A stretch of DNA of 64,000 nucleotides from Amoeboaphelidium protococcarum (GCA_023515745.1 JALECJ010000005.1:806001-870000); one strand, 5' to 3'. Positions 35,952-47,683 are shown, counted from the stretch's first letter. Program-made: numbers and translations. The notes: a model not told the origin generated them from the letters alone.

Positions 35952-36606
35952 ATGGAGCTTCAATCTCAAAACAAAAATACTGCTGATCATAGCAATAGTG
36001 GAGTTCCTAATACTAGACAAGAAGAATAATAATAATAGCCTCAAGTTAAGTAGGCAGAGAGTGGGAGCAAGTTCTTTATCGTGGAACGAGATTACTCACA
36101 TGGAGACACTATCCAATTCAGAACGTCAGAACTGTCGCCAGAACTGTCTGCTTATGTAACATCTAGAAAGAGTATATTTTGATTCAATTTTTTTATTATA
36201 AAGCTCATTGTAGATTGAATTAAATGAACTCATACCCGTGTTGAATACTCTCAACTCTATGTACGCTCAGGTGGAACGTTTAAATTGGCCCAATATTTTG
36301 GATTGTCTGCTGGGATGCGCGACTTTCCAACTTTACTCATTATTATTTCAATCAAGGTTTGAAAAGGTGAGCTCAATAGCATGATATTTTGGTAGACAAT
36401 TAGGTCGCTAGCTGTACATATGTAGAGATTGGACAAGATTCACAGATATATTAAAGAGCAGAACCGAACGCTGTTCAAGTCGCGTAAATTGATGTTGATT
36501 GATCCCATTAATGACCACTTTATGATGGTATTTCTCTCAATTTGTTGGACGTGCTCATAGTTGGTCATAACGTTATGTGTAGTTGAAAATAAAAGTTATT
36601 CAGTGA
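35952..36606 (+). CDS. ERF4/GOLGA7-family palmitoyltransferase accessory subunit
   Basis: Four exons: 35952-36155, 36214-36366, 36426-36527, 36583-36606, 160 aa; all acceptors are TGTAG. After a Gln-rich N-terminus come FIVERDYSHGDTIQFRT, then IELNELIPVLNTLNSMYAQ, LNWPNILDCLLGCATFQLYS (with the conserved Cys of CL.CLT.Y), RLDKIHRYIKEQN and LIDPINDHFMM. Human GOLGA7 has the same order (RDYS.G....F, AEAE..SY.EGCLACLTAY, YIQEQN, LLLTDP). It partners the DHHC enzyme (ERF2/ZDHHC9) that palmitoylates Ras. There is a 104-bp divergent promoter with PTRHD1. Confidence 0.9.
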
Positions 36607-36849
36607 AGTTGAATTTTTTGTTAATAATAAAGTCTCAAACAACATACATAACCGTTCAACAGGATTTGATAGTAAAGATGATCATGAATGCAGGATTAAG
36701 CAGTTAAATGAATGCATTTAGTTTAGGACGAAGACTTTTTTTCGTTCGGTGTGATTTTCACGATTTGTCACCTTTTGATCCCTCACGATTTTTCTACATC
36801 AACTTGACTAACTAAACATTGAGAATCTCAATATAGTTATATATACGAA

Positions 36850-37920
36850 ATGATTCAAGGAAAAACATTTGCAAGACATTTGGCGTCTGTGGGAACTAAG
36901 CATCGCGTCACTTTAATACCTGGTGATGGAATTGGACCGGAAATTAGTGCAGCGCTGAAGAAGATTTACACCGCCGCGCAGGTGCCTATCGAGTGGGAAG
37001 AGGTGGACGTGACTCCGGTGAAATTGCCCGATGGAAAGACTACTATTCCGTAAGCCGCCTTGGATAGTATCGGCCACAACAAGATTGCGCTGAAAGGTCC
37101 GTTGGCAACTCCTATCGGGAAAGGACACGTGTCATTGAATTTGACTCTGCGCAGACTGTTCAATCTGTACGCCAACGTCCGTCCGTGCCGTTCTCTGCCT
37201 GGTTTCCCTACTCCGTACAAGGATGTGAACACGGTGATCATCAGAGAGAACACTGAGGGTGAGTACAGCGGTATTGAGCATGAAGTAGTGCCAGGTGTCG
37301 TGCAGTCGATCAAACTAATCACCAAGGAGGCATCTGACCGTGTTGTACGCTTTGCATTTGACTATGCGCGTCGCCACAAGAATCAGGGCCGTTCCCGCGT
37401 CACTTGTGTGCACAAGGCTGCGATCATGAAGTCTTCGGACGGTCTGTTTCTGAGCGCGTTCCAGGACGCCTCCAAGAACTTTGAAGACATCAAGCATGAT
37501 GACGTGTCCTTGGACAATGCGTGTCTAAATATTGTTACCAATCCGAGCATGTACAAGGACAGTGTTCTGGTGATGCCTAATTTGTATGGTGACATTCTAT
37601 CTGACATGTGTGCCGGTCTGATTGGTGGTCTTGGTTTGACTCCATCTGGAAATATTGGTGAATCCGCATCTATTTTTGAGAGTGTCCATGGAACTGCGCC
37701 TCTGATTGCAGGTAAAGATCTGGCTAATCCAACTGCTTTACTGCTTTCCTCCTGTATGATGTTGAAGCACATGCATCTGGATGAGTATGCTGAGCTGATT
37801 GAGAAGAGTGTGATTGACACGATCTCAGAAGGTAAAGTTAGAACTGGCGATCTGGGTGGAAAGGCCAAGTGCTCTGAGTTCACTGCTGCCGTCATTTAGA
37901 AGATTGAGCAGAACAGTTGA
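36850..37920 (+). CDS. IDH2: mitochondrial NAD-dependent isocitrate dehydrogenase, catalytic-type subunit
   Basis: 356 aa, one exon, TGA at 37918. Motifs: [16 protein letters not shown] (about 19), [38 protein letters not shown] with the conserved Tyr, [14 protein letters not shown] with the catalytic Lys, [19 protein letters not shown] with metal-binding Asp residues, and [20 protein letters not shown]. The [12 protein letters not shown] stretch and overall match favour the IDH2 (catalytic) over the regulatory IDH1 branch. It is part of the TCA cycle octamer. The N-terminus ([17 protein letters not shown]) is presequence-like but short. Codon choice is more GC-rich than that of the neighbours, as for a highly expressed gene. 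Confidence 0.95.
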
Positions 37921-38059
37921 ATTGCTACTGGTTGATAGACATGATTTAAAAAGAGCTCTCATTAAAAGTAATAACGACATTTCACAGTAATTTTCATAAT
38001 TTAGGTGTATTAGGGACAGCTACGGATTTTCACCGCCAATCAGACTGTTACGCGCAGAG

Positions 38060-38960
38060 CCTAGGCTAATCATTAATTGAGGACGAGGAGGATCGTATCG
38101 AAATGGAACCGGCCTTTAGCCATCGTCACGATTTCTTGCCAGAAAGATGTAGCGCATGTTACGTGCCGCATTCACATCACGGTGCCAGATAGCTAAACAA
38201 TTGTTTCTTGGGCAATGCTTAATTCTCCATACTCATGATTGACCAAGCTCACTCTCGCAATTACTACATCTTTGACTGATTCGATACTCAGGGACCAAGC
38301 GGACTCTGCAGCGTTTCTTCGGTTCATAAAACAGCCGCTTGTTAGAAGTCGCAGAATACCATAAGAAGCAGCGTCAAAGGCAACACACGTACTGCTAATG
38401 TTAGATGATTGCCAGAAATGAGGTTGATTTAGCGGAAGGAATGTGGGTCATGTGGCATTGGTGATCTCTGAAGCTCTTCGTTGAATTCAACCCGCTTCTT
38501 TTCACCTAAATTTTCGCCGTTCTCTTCACGCCATCTGGTAGTCGTGTATACCAGCTCAAGCATTCCATAAATAAACGATGTCTGATCAGTTGGAACACCT
38601 GGGATTCGGTCATCAAAACCACAAGAAGCAGCTAAAAGCAGGCCACGATTTATTTCAATTCCGATTACTCGAGTTTCATTGTTTACATCCAATGGTTGGT
38701 ATCCGGTACCATCGAAAACAAACCGGTAGCGGCTAGCAGGCGGAGCACGATACGCAGGCCGAAACACGGAAGCAGGACCGCCAACATCTGCAGATGTGAT
38801 GGAGTTGCCAAACGTCTTTTCTGATCGATAGAACTAGTGACCTTGTTTAATCTAAAACAATGTGACCACAGAGCGTGAGTATTCATCTGACGGACATTTG
38901 GCAGATTGGCGGCAACACAAATCTTCTGCAGCGCCATCATAGTACAATAGCCATCAACAC
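38060..38960 (-). pseudogene. degenerate Fanzor (eukaryotic TnpB-like RNA-guided nuclease)
   Basis: Minus-strand fragments in three frames together give the C-terminal half of a Fanzor. At about 38940-38830, MNTHALWSHCFRLNK. At about 38820-38440, KTFGNSIT, RPAYRAPP, then the RuvC-I region VIGIEINRGLLLAAS (Glu where Asp is canonical) and GFDDRIPGVPTDQTSF. At about 38345-38100, NKRLFYEPKKR, VPEYRISQRCSNC with the RuvC-II Glu and first zinc Cys pair, an in-frame TGA (38233-38235), then HCPRNNC and WHRDVNAARNM with the RuvC-III Asp, then GQRPVPF. At least two frameshifts and one stop mean it is not functional as it stands. Element ends were not found. Confidence 0.82.
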
Positions 38961-38989
38961 AGTCTTAACTATTGACGGATTCAGAATCA

Positions 38990-39250
38990 TCATCTCCTGG
39001 TCACGCGGGTCCATAATCTAATATTCAACTGAACAACCACTTCTATTGGCTTTCTATCCACTGTGGACTCTAAGTAGGAATCATTAATACCAAAATTACT
39101 ACTGAAAGATTTATAACGAGCGTCAAGTTGAGAGAGCATCCACATTTTAATATCCTTCTTCACAGAACGACTAAACGGTTCATCACAGATTGGGTAAATC
39201 TACTTGTAAGCATCCTTCACAATAAACGGACTATTAGCTAATATGAAGGA
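38990..39250 (-). other. orphan coding-like fragment next to the Fanzor remnant
   Basis: The frame reading SPFIVKDAYKQIYPICDEPF, then SVKKDIKMWMLSQLDARYKS and VDRKPIEVVVQLNIRLW is protein-like over about 80 codons and stops at a TGA. It may be the Fanzor N-terminal region, part of another element, or an exon of a lost gene. Not recognised. Confidence 0.35.
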
Positions 39251-39329
39251 GGCAGACTTTTAGATTCTTAGTCAACTGATGAAGGTTCACTTCTATCACA
39301 GTACTCTGCAATTAGATTGATTAGTTTGA

Positions 39330-39560
39330 TAATGGAAACAATTGAACTTTGTACGTAAAAAACGCATTTTTCATGCAGGCATAGACATAATCTTTTTTAC
39401 CACGAACAACAAAACCTTCGGGCTAAGCTATGTAGACTACACTCTTCAACTTGGCCTGCAGAAAAGCAGTAATCAAGTCCCAGTGGTATATCTTAATATT
39501 CTAGGTTTAAAGCGAATGAACTGTAACAAACTCTTAAAGATTGACTATTACCATCATATC
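39330..39560 (-). pseudogene. Ty1/copia reverse-transcriptase fragment
   Basis: The minus frame DLITAFLQAKLKSVVYIAQP then EGFVVRGKKDYVYACMKNAF matches copia RT (D..TAFL.G.L.E.VYM.QPEGFV.....V..L.K.LYGLKQ). The upstream part lies in another frame and downstream the match ends. No LTRs were seen. It is an old fragment, beside the Fanzor remnant. Confidence 0.7.
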
Positions 39561-40357
39561 CGCAATGATGAAGAAGCATAAGCTCTACTTCCTTCAAAAA
39601 GCACTCCATTCCAAGTGTCCTAAGATTGCACTTTTTGCTGAGACCAAAATCCAACATAAATGCACTAATAGACCAATTATACGCATTAAGGCATTTCACA
39701 AAAGCAGCTTATCGCCTTTTAACAGCAGAGATGATAAACTCATTGCCTTTCTAAAAATGCAACACGCGATTAGCAAGGTCCTTCTATAACTTCAGGCCAA
39801 TCATTCGTCTTTTAGTTAGATCAATCAAGTGCAGCAATTATCATAGTCATTGAATCGCTTCATCTGCTAGTACTCCAGAGATCCCAGCGAGCTTTGATAT
39901 TAAATCTCTTTTCAATGAGAGTCATTTGCTTAAGTAGCTCTAAATTTCATTTTATAGAGTCAAAATCACTTTGCAGGTGCTTTTTTGTCTCAATCGTAGA
40001 ATCTATAGGTTTCCTTTTTTGAATTCTATGTTTCTCTTGCAATTGTCGTAGTCCAAAAGTAACAACGAAAGTTCTGCCTGATTACAACATTATATAGTGG
40101 AAGGCCAGTCATCATACAGGGGACATTTCAGCAAGAAACGTGCCATTGGTTTCTGCTCATGCCCGCGTTCACTTTTAATCAGTTGTCTGTTTGTTTGTTT
40201 GTTTCAAACGCCTGATTGAATGAGCGGCGGCGCTCTTGTCATTTCTCTGAAACGAACAAATTGTTGTTTCATCTTTCAACTGCTGTCGTTATAGTTTTTA
40301 CTTTGATTTTGTTATACACTCTTCTTCAATAGCTATATCAATTAGTGCTGGCAAGAT
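39561..40357. other. gene-poor stretch, mobile-element debris plus promoter of the KEN-box gene
   Basis: Short frames on the minus strand (about 39850-39990, KRFNIKARWDLWS) hint at further element remains without a recognisable match. From about 40180 there is gtttgtttgtttgttt and then the leader of the gene starting at 40358. Confidence 0.4.
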
Positions 40358-41215
40358 ATGACAGATATATATCGCTTTGGAAGTATCAATAACTTGAGCG
40401 GAAATGGATTTACATTCTCTTTCTCTAGTGGACCGTAATATGATTTGAGTAAGAGTAGCTGTTCAACAGTTCCCGCAATCAAGTTGCATCCTGCCACTAT
40501 GAATAATAAGAATTAATATCCTATGGAAGAGTAATCATCATTGATCAAATTGCAAAATAAACAATCAGTATTTTTAAATACTAATCAGTTATCAGTGAAG
40601 AATCATCATAATTAGCAAACTCCGTTTACTACGCCTTAAAGAAATCATATTGGCGGTGATGGTAACAAGGAGAATCTTAATCCACTGACTGGATAGTATA
40701 GTACTAGCTCCTACTAGTAGTCATCTTAAAGAGCAAAAGTTAATAATACGGGAAAAGATTAGAAGAAGAGAAAGTTTTTCGCTACTGAGTACGGAGGACC
40801 GCTGGTTGATATTACTAATGTAATGCGCCAAGATGGAGTGTCCATGAGAGACTAGAGTAATAGTAAACAGGTGACATCGTTCAAATTTACCGGATTTGGT
40901 GGATAGCAATTTACTGATAATGCCGAGCATGAAATGAAGAGAAAGCGTCAATTTAGATAGGAGAATTGCGTACAAGTGAAGCAAATAGCCACTTACGCTG
41001 ACGTGGTAAAGTATTAGACAGTTCCCGCCTCTCACAAGGCTCACGTGGCAGAGACGAAGAAAATGTTTTAGCCAATGAAGACCAAATTTCCGTAGACACC
41101 TGTTGCCACATCTCCAGCGTACCATCGCTCTTCAGGATATTAAAGTACTCCTATGGCGGCTAATCTTAAAGTTGCAACTAAGCCTCCTGTTCGGTCGATT
41201 TCCAAAATGCGCTGA
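40358..41215 (+). CDS. unidentified 285-aa protein with a KEN box
   Basis: One exon, ATG 40358 to TGA 41213. Largely disordered: Ser/Asn/Gln/Lys-rich. At about residues 105-115, GNKENLNPLTGQ contains a consensus KEN box (KENxxxP) for APC/C-Cdh1 recognition. At about 140-160, RKFFATEYGGPLVDITN resembles the PL.D.TN element of several mitotic proteins. The C-terminus is basic and Pro-rich (KPPVRSISKM). No folded domain is seen. A cell-cycle-degraded regulator is inferred from the motifs only. Neighbours are the F-box gene (convergent, 113 bp between the two stops) and the cyclin further on. Confidence 0.65.
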
Positions 41216-41328
41216 TTAGTTTAAATACTGGTGGATGGTTATTTTATCGAATTTTAAAATGATGTTGATTAAAAGTTAAGGATTAATGAAATTTTAATGT
41301 ACAAAAAGTACAATTATATTTTAAATCA

Positions 41329-43047
41329 TCATGTATCTAAATTCGTGACAGAATAGTCCTAAATTACAATGTCCTTCTTACTTCGCAGTACCAGTTTACT
41401 TTCAGAGATATGCTCGACTACGTGGTGTAAATAACTCAAACTGTTTTGTTCTTGATGCCATAAGATTTTGAGACAGTCTGGCTTCTGCTCGTGAGTCTAA
41501 GAGAGTGGCCTGCGGTTCAAATGATCAGAGCCATGAAGACTGGACTGTTTTGCTAGAAATATACCGCCAAGGCTAAATTTACCAACAAAGCGATTGCCTG
41601 ATGCCCTCTAGATGTCTCCATATCCAATGGGTTCCCCTAAAACACGGTACATAAAGCCACTGGCACTAACAGACAGCTATTAAAAATCAAACCTAATGAT
41701 TTTGTAGTCATACAACTCTTACTCTGAATAATCATTCAATAACTGCATCAGATAACTATTCTAGTTCATTTTCACCAGAGAGAGGCACTGTAGTGCGCAT
41801 CGCATTGTTTAACTAAATACTCTTCCAGAATCAGTATCGATAAAGCAGAAGTTCATTTCGTCTTCAGATAGGCAAGTAACGACTACAACATTATTTTCGA
41901 TTATAATCTACATACCTCCACCACCATCAGCTCCAAAATAATCAATCAGGTCATACTCTTTTCTAAATTTGCGCCCAGGATCGTAGGCAACCAAAATTGA
42001 TCTATGCAACACGACAATCTTCTACCCATCTGTCGCTGAAAATTCTATAAAATAGTCCGGCCTTTAGAAGAGCTAAGATACTTTTATCTCACTCAGTAGA
42101 GACCCATCGTTCAGAGCCATGATAAAAATACTGTGTCCTCCAAACGCAACTATTTTACGCGCATCAAAGTACAGATCATTGATTGATTGTGGCATAGGCA
42201 CTCTGTACAATTCCACAGCGTAGCCAGGCTTCGACATGGACTACGCATCCGCAATTTTAAAGCACACAAGTTCATCCTATAAATTGTTGAAAGCCAGCAA
42301 TGTATTAGACTCGCCACAAAATTTCACCAGCGAATATTAACCATCAACGCGAAATGCTACGTGTCTGTTATACTCCCAATTCTTATCAATTACATATCGG
42401 TCGATAAAAATCTATTTCCATTTAGAATAATACCGCCGCCTCTAAGTTTGGATCTATTACTAGTAATTATTATTTAGATGGTGATGATGATCTTCAGAAG
42501 TGGACATATGAGCAGAATTCACAGTTGTAGGAGATGATGAAGAGGAGGAGGAGCATACAGCGGCGCTAATCTAAGGAGGCTTATACCGTACAACAGGCAA
42601 ATTGATCCCACAGCCATCACAGCGCTTACCAATGTGTTGTCCACATAGATGAAACCAGAGATTATCGTCATTACACACTGAATTCCACCGCTTAGATACA
42701 GTTGATGCTGCAGATATAGATTAGATATCCAACTTCTTCAATATATATACAGCAAGCTCATTCGGTAACTCAGATAGAAAATCAACCTTACTATACTACT
42801 TAATTTCAGACTCTATCAGTGATATCTGGGATGAACAAGAATCAAATAGGATGCTCTTCAATAACAGTCTTCTCAATGGATCAGACGCGTTGCTATACAA
42901 TTCACGAGCCATGGACAATTGATCCTGCTCTTGAATAGATAACTGCTAAAATGCATGTAAATCTCCATCATCCAAATGGTCATGCAATGTGCCGTACGCA
43001 GCAGCATTGGCATGTCTCAGACACATTTTCCTCGTTGAATTTTCCAT
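41329..43047 (-). CDS. F-box protein with putative beta-propeller C-terminus
   Basis: 572 aa, minus strand, ATG 43047, TGA 41329, no intron needed. The F-box is at about residues 90-135: FLSELPNELAVYILKKLDI, then VSKRWNSVCNDDNLWFHLC. Next are CxxC-like residues (RCDGCGINLP) and a His/Gln/Ser-rich linker, then a basic KW..IFIDRYV segment as in FBXW proteins, then strands such as AFNNLQDELVCFKI, KIVVLHRSILVAYDP, VVTCLSEDEMNFCFI. These look like degenerate WD/propeller blades. A substrate adaptor of an SCF ubiquitin ligase is expected. The substrate is unknown. Confidence 0.85.
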
Positions 43048-44051
43048 TTTGAGATTTTCAAAAGCGACACCAGAGAGAGACAAAAAGCAGAAGAAAGCCG
43101 ACGCCAATGTTAGTCGTCGCTACAAATGACGCGATTCTTCAACCACGACGACGTGATCAGTTGTTTGAACAGTTCTATTTAATGCTATTATTTAACATTC
43201 ACGTCCCTTCAGTATGCATATCAAATAATTCAAGTGAAGTGGGCAATTGTGAATGTTATTCTGTGCTAAATGTAGGAGTATAAATCTATGGTTAAAATTG
43301 TATTGAGTAAAGCATATACAGTAAGTTCTCTCACTGACTACAGCAACTTGGAGTAGAAAGATTGACTAAGCATATTCATTAACAAGCCTAGAGTTTGATA
43401 ATATCATTTTTATCACAAAGAGAAACGAGCCAGATAGAATCTGTAAATCAGAGCGCGCCTATCAGGGCAATCGCAGTGCCCGGCTCATTCTGCTGTCAAA
43501 ATAAAGACGTTAACATTACTGCACATACGCACATACAATAAGTCTTCAAGAACAATGATGAAATAGTATTTTTTAGAAAGAATCCAAGTTATTTTTACGA
43601 CGGAATAGCACTGGTCAATATTTGAAATTTCCAAAATTTAAGTAGTTATAATTAAGTGTACAGTAAATCTGCGTCATAATTATTAGGTTGAGGGAAACCG
43701 ATGATCAGATCGAGCGGAGCATGAAATTTAACAAAACTTTGCACATTTGATCAGATTTCATTACAAAGCATTCAAAAAGACTTTACTTTGAACTTTACAA
43801 CTGATAGTTATTAAATTACTTCTATCGGAAAGTCTATAATCTCGAAAAGTCTATTTATAAATAGTATTTCAGCGATTTCCATTCTTTAAGAAAGACATTC
43901 CTGAAGCTTAACTACTACTGGATCTTGCCTGAGCTTAAATTAACTTCTGGCTGATAACGAAATTACGAGCAAACAAACTTTATATATTTTAGATTTGTAT
44001 TACATCATCATATTGATTAAATCATCGTGGTATCTCTTTTGAACAATAAAT
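43048..44051. other. 1-kb intergenic region
   Basis: Divergent between the F-box gene and ornithine decarboxylase. It is AT-rich and no protein frame is recognised. At 43431-43490 a more GC-rich patch could fold: gagcc (about 43436) faces ggctc (about 43480), with an inner gggc/gccc hairpin. It does not fit tRNA, U1-U6 or 5S. Confidence 0.4.
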
Positions 44052-45449
44052 ATGTTGGAAATTGACAAGGTTAATAGATTGGTTATAAATGTCGATGAAT
44101 CTTAGTGCTTGGCGGATAAGCTACTCTACTCCTCTCCATGGTTCTTGAATAGCAATGGCGGTGTTGGTGATGATAAACCTATTATAGATTCTGCTGTCGA
44201 TGTCACTGAAGCAGATATAAAGAAGAACTCTAATGTATAAGGCGATAGCATTGGCGATTTAGAGGTTGATAGTAGACTGACAATGGCCATCATCTCGGAG
44301 AAGATCTAACAAGTTTATGACTGCGATAGAGAGGAGGATGCCTTTTTTGTGGCTGATCTTGGTGAGATTATCAGGCAGCATGTGAGATGGAAGATGCAGT
44401 TACCGCGAGTGGCACCCTTCTACGCAGTCAAATGTAATACCGACATGGGTGTTCTGAAGACACTTGTCGATGAGGGTATTGGATTTGATTGCGCCAGTAA
44501 GAGCGAGATAAAGACTATGCTGGATCTGGGAGTATAGCCTGAGAAGATCATCTACGCGAATCCTACCAAGCAGGCGTCTCATATCAAGTTTGCCGCCTGT
44601 CAGAATGTACGCAAGATGACTTTTGATAATGCAGATGAGTTGCACAAGATTAAACTGTTGCATCCTAATGCCCAGTTGGTTTTGCGTATATTGACTGATG
44701 ATAGTCATAGTGTTTGCAAGTTGGGCACAAAGTTTGGTGCATCTGAGAGCATGGTTGAGCATTTGTTGAGAGTTGCTGCTGAATTAGAGCTGGATGTTAT
44801 TGGTGTTAGTTTTCATGTTGGTAGTGGCTGCTTCAATGCAAAGGCATTCAGTGATGCTATTATAGCTGCTAGAAGAGCTTTCGATCTGGGACGTGATTTG
44901 GGATTCAATTTCACCCTGTTGGACATTGGAGGTGGTTTCCCATCTAATCAGCCGGCTCCTGTGTCTTTTGAGGAGATTGCAGCGGTTATCAGATAGGCGT
45001 TGGATGTGTATTTCCCTTAGTCTATGGGAGTCAATATTATTGCTGAGCCTGGAAGATTCTTTGTCGCTTCTGCCTTTACTCTGGCTGTTCAGATTACAGC
45101 GCGCCGCAGTGTACAAGATGCCGAAAGTGGAAAGTAGAGCTTTATGTATTATGTTAATGATGGCGTGTACGGATCGTTTAATTGTATTTTGTTTGATCAC
45201 GCTGTCGTTGAACCTTTAGTGTACCGCCATGGTACCGTGTCAGCTGCTTAAGATGCGGCAATGTACCCGTGCAGTATTTGGGGACCTAGTTGCGACTCTA
45301 TGGATTGTATCACCAAGAATAGTCTTTTGCCGAAATTGGAGATTGGAGACTGGTTGTACTTTGAAAATACTGGTGCGTACACCATTTGTGCTGCATCCAA
45401 CTTTAATGGATTCAAGAAGAGTGACATTTTGTACACTAGAACTCTGTGA
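44052..45449 (+). CDS. ornithine decarboxylase
   Basis: 465 aa, one exon, TGA at 45447. PLP-lysine motif APFYAVKCN at about 124; [23 protein letters not shown] at about 255; [10 protein letters not shown] at about 293; [17 protein letters not shown]; and [14 protein letters not shown] with the catalytic Cys of WGP(S/T)CDS at about 415. It is a fold-type III barrel followed by the C-terminal beta domain. It makes putrescine, the first step of polyamine synthesis. The N-terminal 95 residues are an extension similar in length to fungal ODCs. No antizyme gene was noticed in the window. Confidence 0.96.
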
Positions 45450-45601
45450 ATCCATGGTTTTGATTTGAGAGTATAGTAGGAGTTTTGTGAAGAGAATATA
45501 TACAGTATACTGTTTCCAAATGATATAGTAGTGTTATTACCGTTTTTCCTTATAGCATTAATATCACTTTTTATCGTTTATCTAATAATAAAAGTAATGG
45601 A

Positions 45602-47683
45602 TCAGTTATCATGGATTTTAAATAACGACGCTAAATTTCTAATGTCTTGTATAGTCTTCTTTTCGGCAATAAGTCTTCGCGCAATATTAGTGCGGTTGAA
45701 CAAGTTCCATAACAGGACACCCACAATCTTACCATCCTCGGGGTCCAAGTACAATACTACACCTTTACCATACTCTTCGCCGCCAATAGATGAAGAGTTC
45801 TACGGTGTCACTGATTAATCATCTGCATTCTCGTCCTGCTTGAAGTCCGCTTCAGTCTTGGCTACAACGGTATCGGGAGAGGCTTCCACCAGATCTTCAG
45901 GGCTCGTGACACGGACGTTATGTTGCTCCTTGGTATCAACAGATACCACCTACTTTGGAGTATCAACCTTCTTCTACTTTGCCCATAGACCGACAGTTTT
46001 CAACTTGCTATCCAAAATACCGACAGCCTCATACCCGATATTTGGTCCCAAATCACTCCAGAACATTGACTGGTGCTTATAAGACTTTCTCTTGCGATCT
46101 TCCTTCACAGCCATATTTCTACCTGCAATGCGACCACTAAGGATAGCATGGTCATGATGCTCAATACGACGACGGCCCAAGGTGATATCATGGAAAGATG
46201 CTACATCACCGGCAACAAAGACATTTCTACGCGCCTCCAGCTAATCATTAACTACAATACCGCCATGAACCTTGTCAATCTCTAGTCCAGCCTTACGCGC
46301 CAAAGAGACATTAGCGTCAATACCAACGCAAACGACAACATGATCAGCCTGCACCGTTTTACCATTATCCAATTCAACCTCTATCTGCTGCTTAGAATTG
46401 ATCAGTTTAGCACCCTTGATGTACACATCTGGTAGAACATCAACACCTTCAGCGCGCACCTTCTCAGTAGTCCACTTGACCAAGTATTTAGGTAAGACAA
46501 GTCCCATATTTCCATTTTCAGGCATAACCTGAGTGACTTTGGTTTAATACTTACGACCAAATCTTGCTACACCACAGGCCAATTCACTACCTAAGAATCC
46601 ACCTCCGACAATCATGATACGTTTTTTACCACTTTGTATGATATCAGCAAGTCTCATATAATCATCCACAGTTCTGAAAGTGGAGACGCGATTCTAGAAC
46701 TCTACCGGCAATTACTTTACCAATTTGGCACTACCTCCAGTGGCAATCAGAACTTTATCGTACTTGATGAATCTACCAGTGTTAAGCTTGGCAAGGTGTG
46801 TATCAACATTCAAATCCTAGACAGTGGTGTTGAGCATAATCATCGGCTTTGGGGTACCATCGTCAGCATTCTAGTACTCAACAGAATCGATAGGTTTGAC
46901 TACGCTATAGCTGGACGCGTCTTCAAAATACAAGCTTCGCTCAGTACCACCCCAATCTTTGAACTTGATTGCACTCACATCCGACTGGCTCTTCTCACCC
47001 TGCCACAGCTCTTTACTCAATGGTGGACGCATATAAGGAATCTGGCTCTCAGCACTGACAATCAATATTCTGGCTTGCGGATCCTGTTGATATATCGACT
47101 TCATAGCACTGAAAGAGGCAGTACCACCGCCAATCAGCAGATACTAACATTCAATCATATCATCATACGGAGACGCTTTGGTGGGTGTATGCACAACACT
47201 ACCGCTTTACTACGAGTTCTCACTCTATCCTGATAAAGATTGCTATGATGCCCCGGTAATCTCTTCTTTCTCCACAGGGACTCCGACAGTCTCTTCAACG
47301 ATTTCGCGCGCAGCTTCCTCCAGAACATCTTCCACAATATCGCCCTATTCAGCTATAACTTCTTATACTTTATGTTCCACCGCGTCTTTCACCTTGTGCA
47401 CTAATTTCGATAACTTGCCATGTCCCAATCGTCTTCGCTCATCAGGATTAGAGCTAATCCAAACGTCGTGTCGAACATCATCAGTTCCTTCATCGCCCAG
47501 CTAATGACTGCTATATGATGGCGGAGGACTTGTCAAGTAGAACGTAGAACCAACCGCGGCAGTGATACCAAGTGCCAACAATCCAGGAGGTACTTTCAAA
47601 GGCTTCGGTTGTGGCGGTTTGTACCCATGATAGGACGATGATGCAAATCGCACAACTTGACGCGTTATTGTCTATCTAATCAT
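45602..47683 (-). CDS. apoptosis-inducing factor, mitochondrial (AIFM1-type)
   Basis: 693 aa, minus strand, ATG 47683, TGA 45602, no intron. A basic start and a single hydrophobic helix ([16 protein letters not shown], about 33-50) fit import and inner-membrane anchoring. An acidic coiled linker follows. FAD site [17 protein letters not shown] is at about 182; [17 protein letters not shown] site [20 protein letters not shown] at about 345; [12 protein letters not shown] at about 478. The AIF C-terminal dimer domain has [19 protein letters not shown] and [19 protein letters not shown]. This domain separates AIFM1 from shorter AMID/AIFM2 proteins. It is a mitochondrial NADH-binding flavoprotein linked to MIA40 import and cell death. 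Confidence 0.95.

Noticed and set aside
38233-38235. TGA in the Fanzor as selenocysteine or recoded sense codon
   Set aside because: The same gene has additional frameshifts and a changed RuvC-I residue, so decay is simpler. No SECIS-like element was looked for beyond inspection.
41884-41930. GTATGT...TGTAG intron in the F-box gene (minus strand)
   Set aside because: The segment is open and encodes a plausible beta strand (IIIENNVVVV); removing it would cut the propeller. RNA data could still change this.
43431-43490. tRNA or spliceosomal RNA in the GC-rich patch
   Set aside because: No T-loop GGTTCRA, no anticodon arm, no U1/U2/U4/U5/U6 signature. Only a generic hairpin can be drawn.
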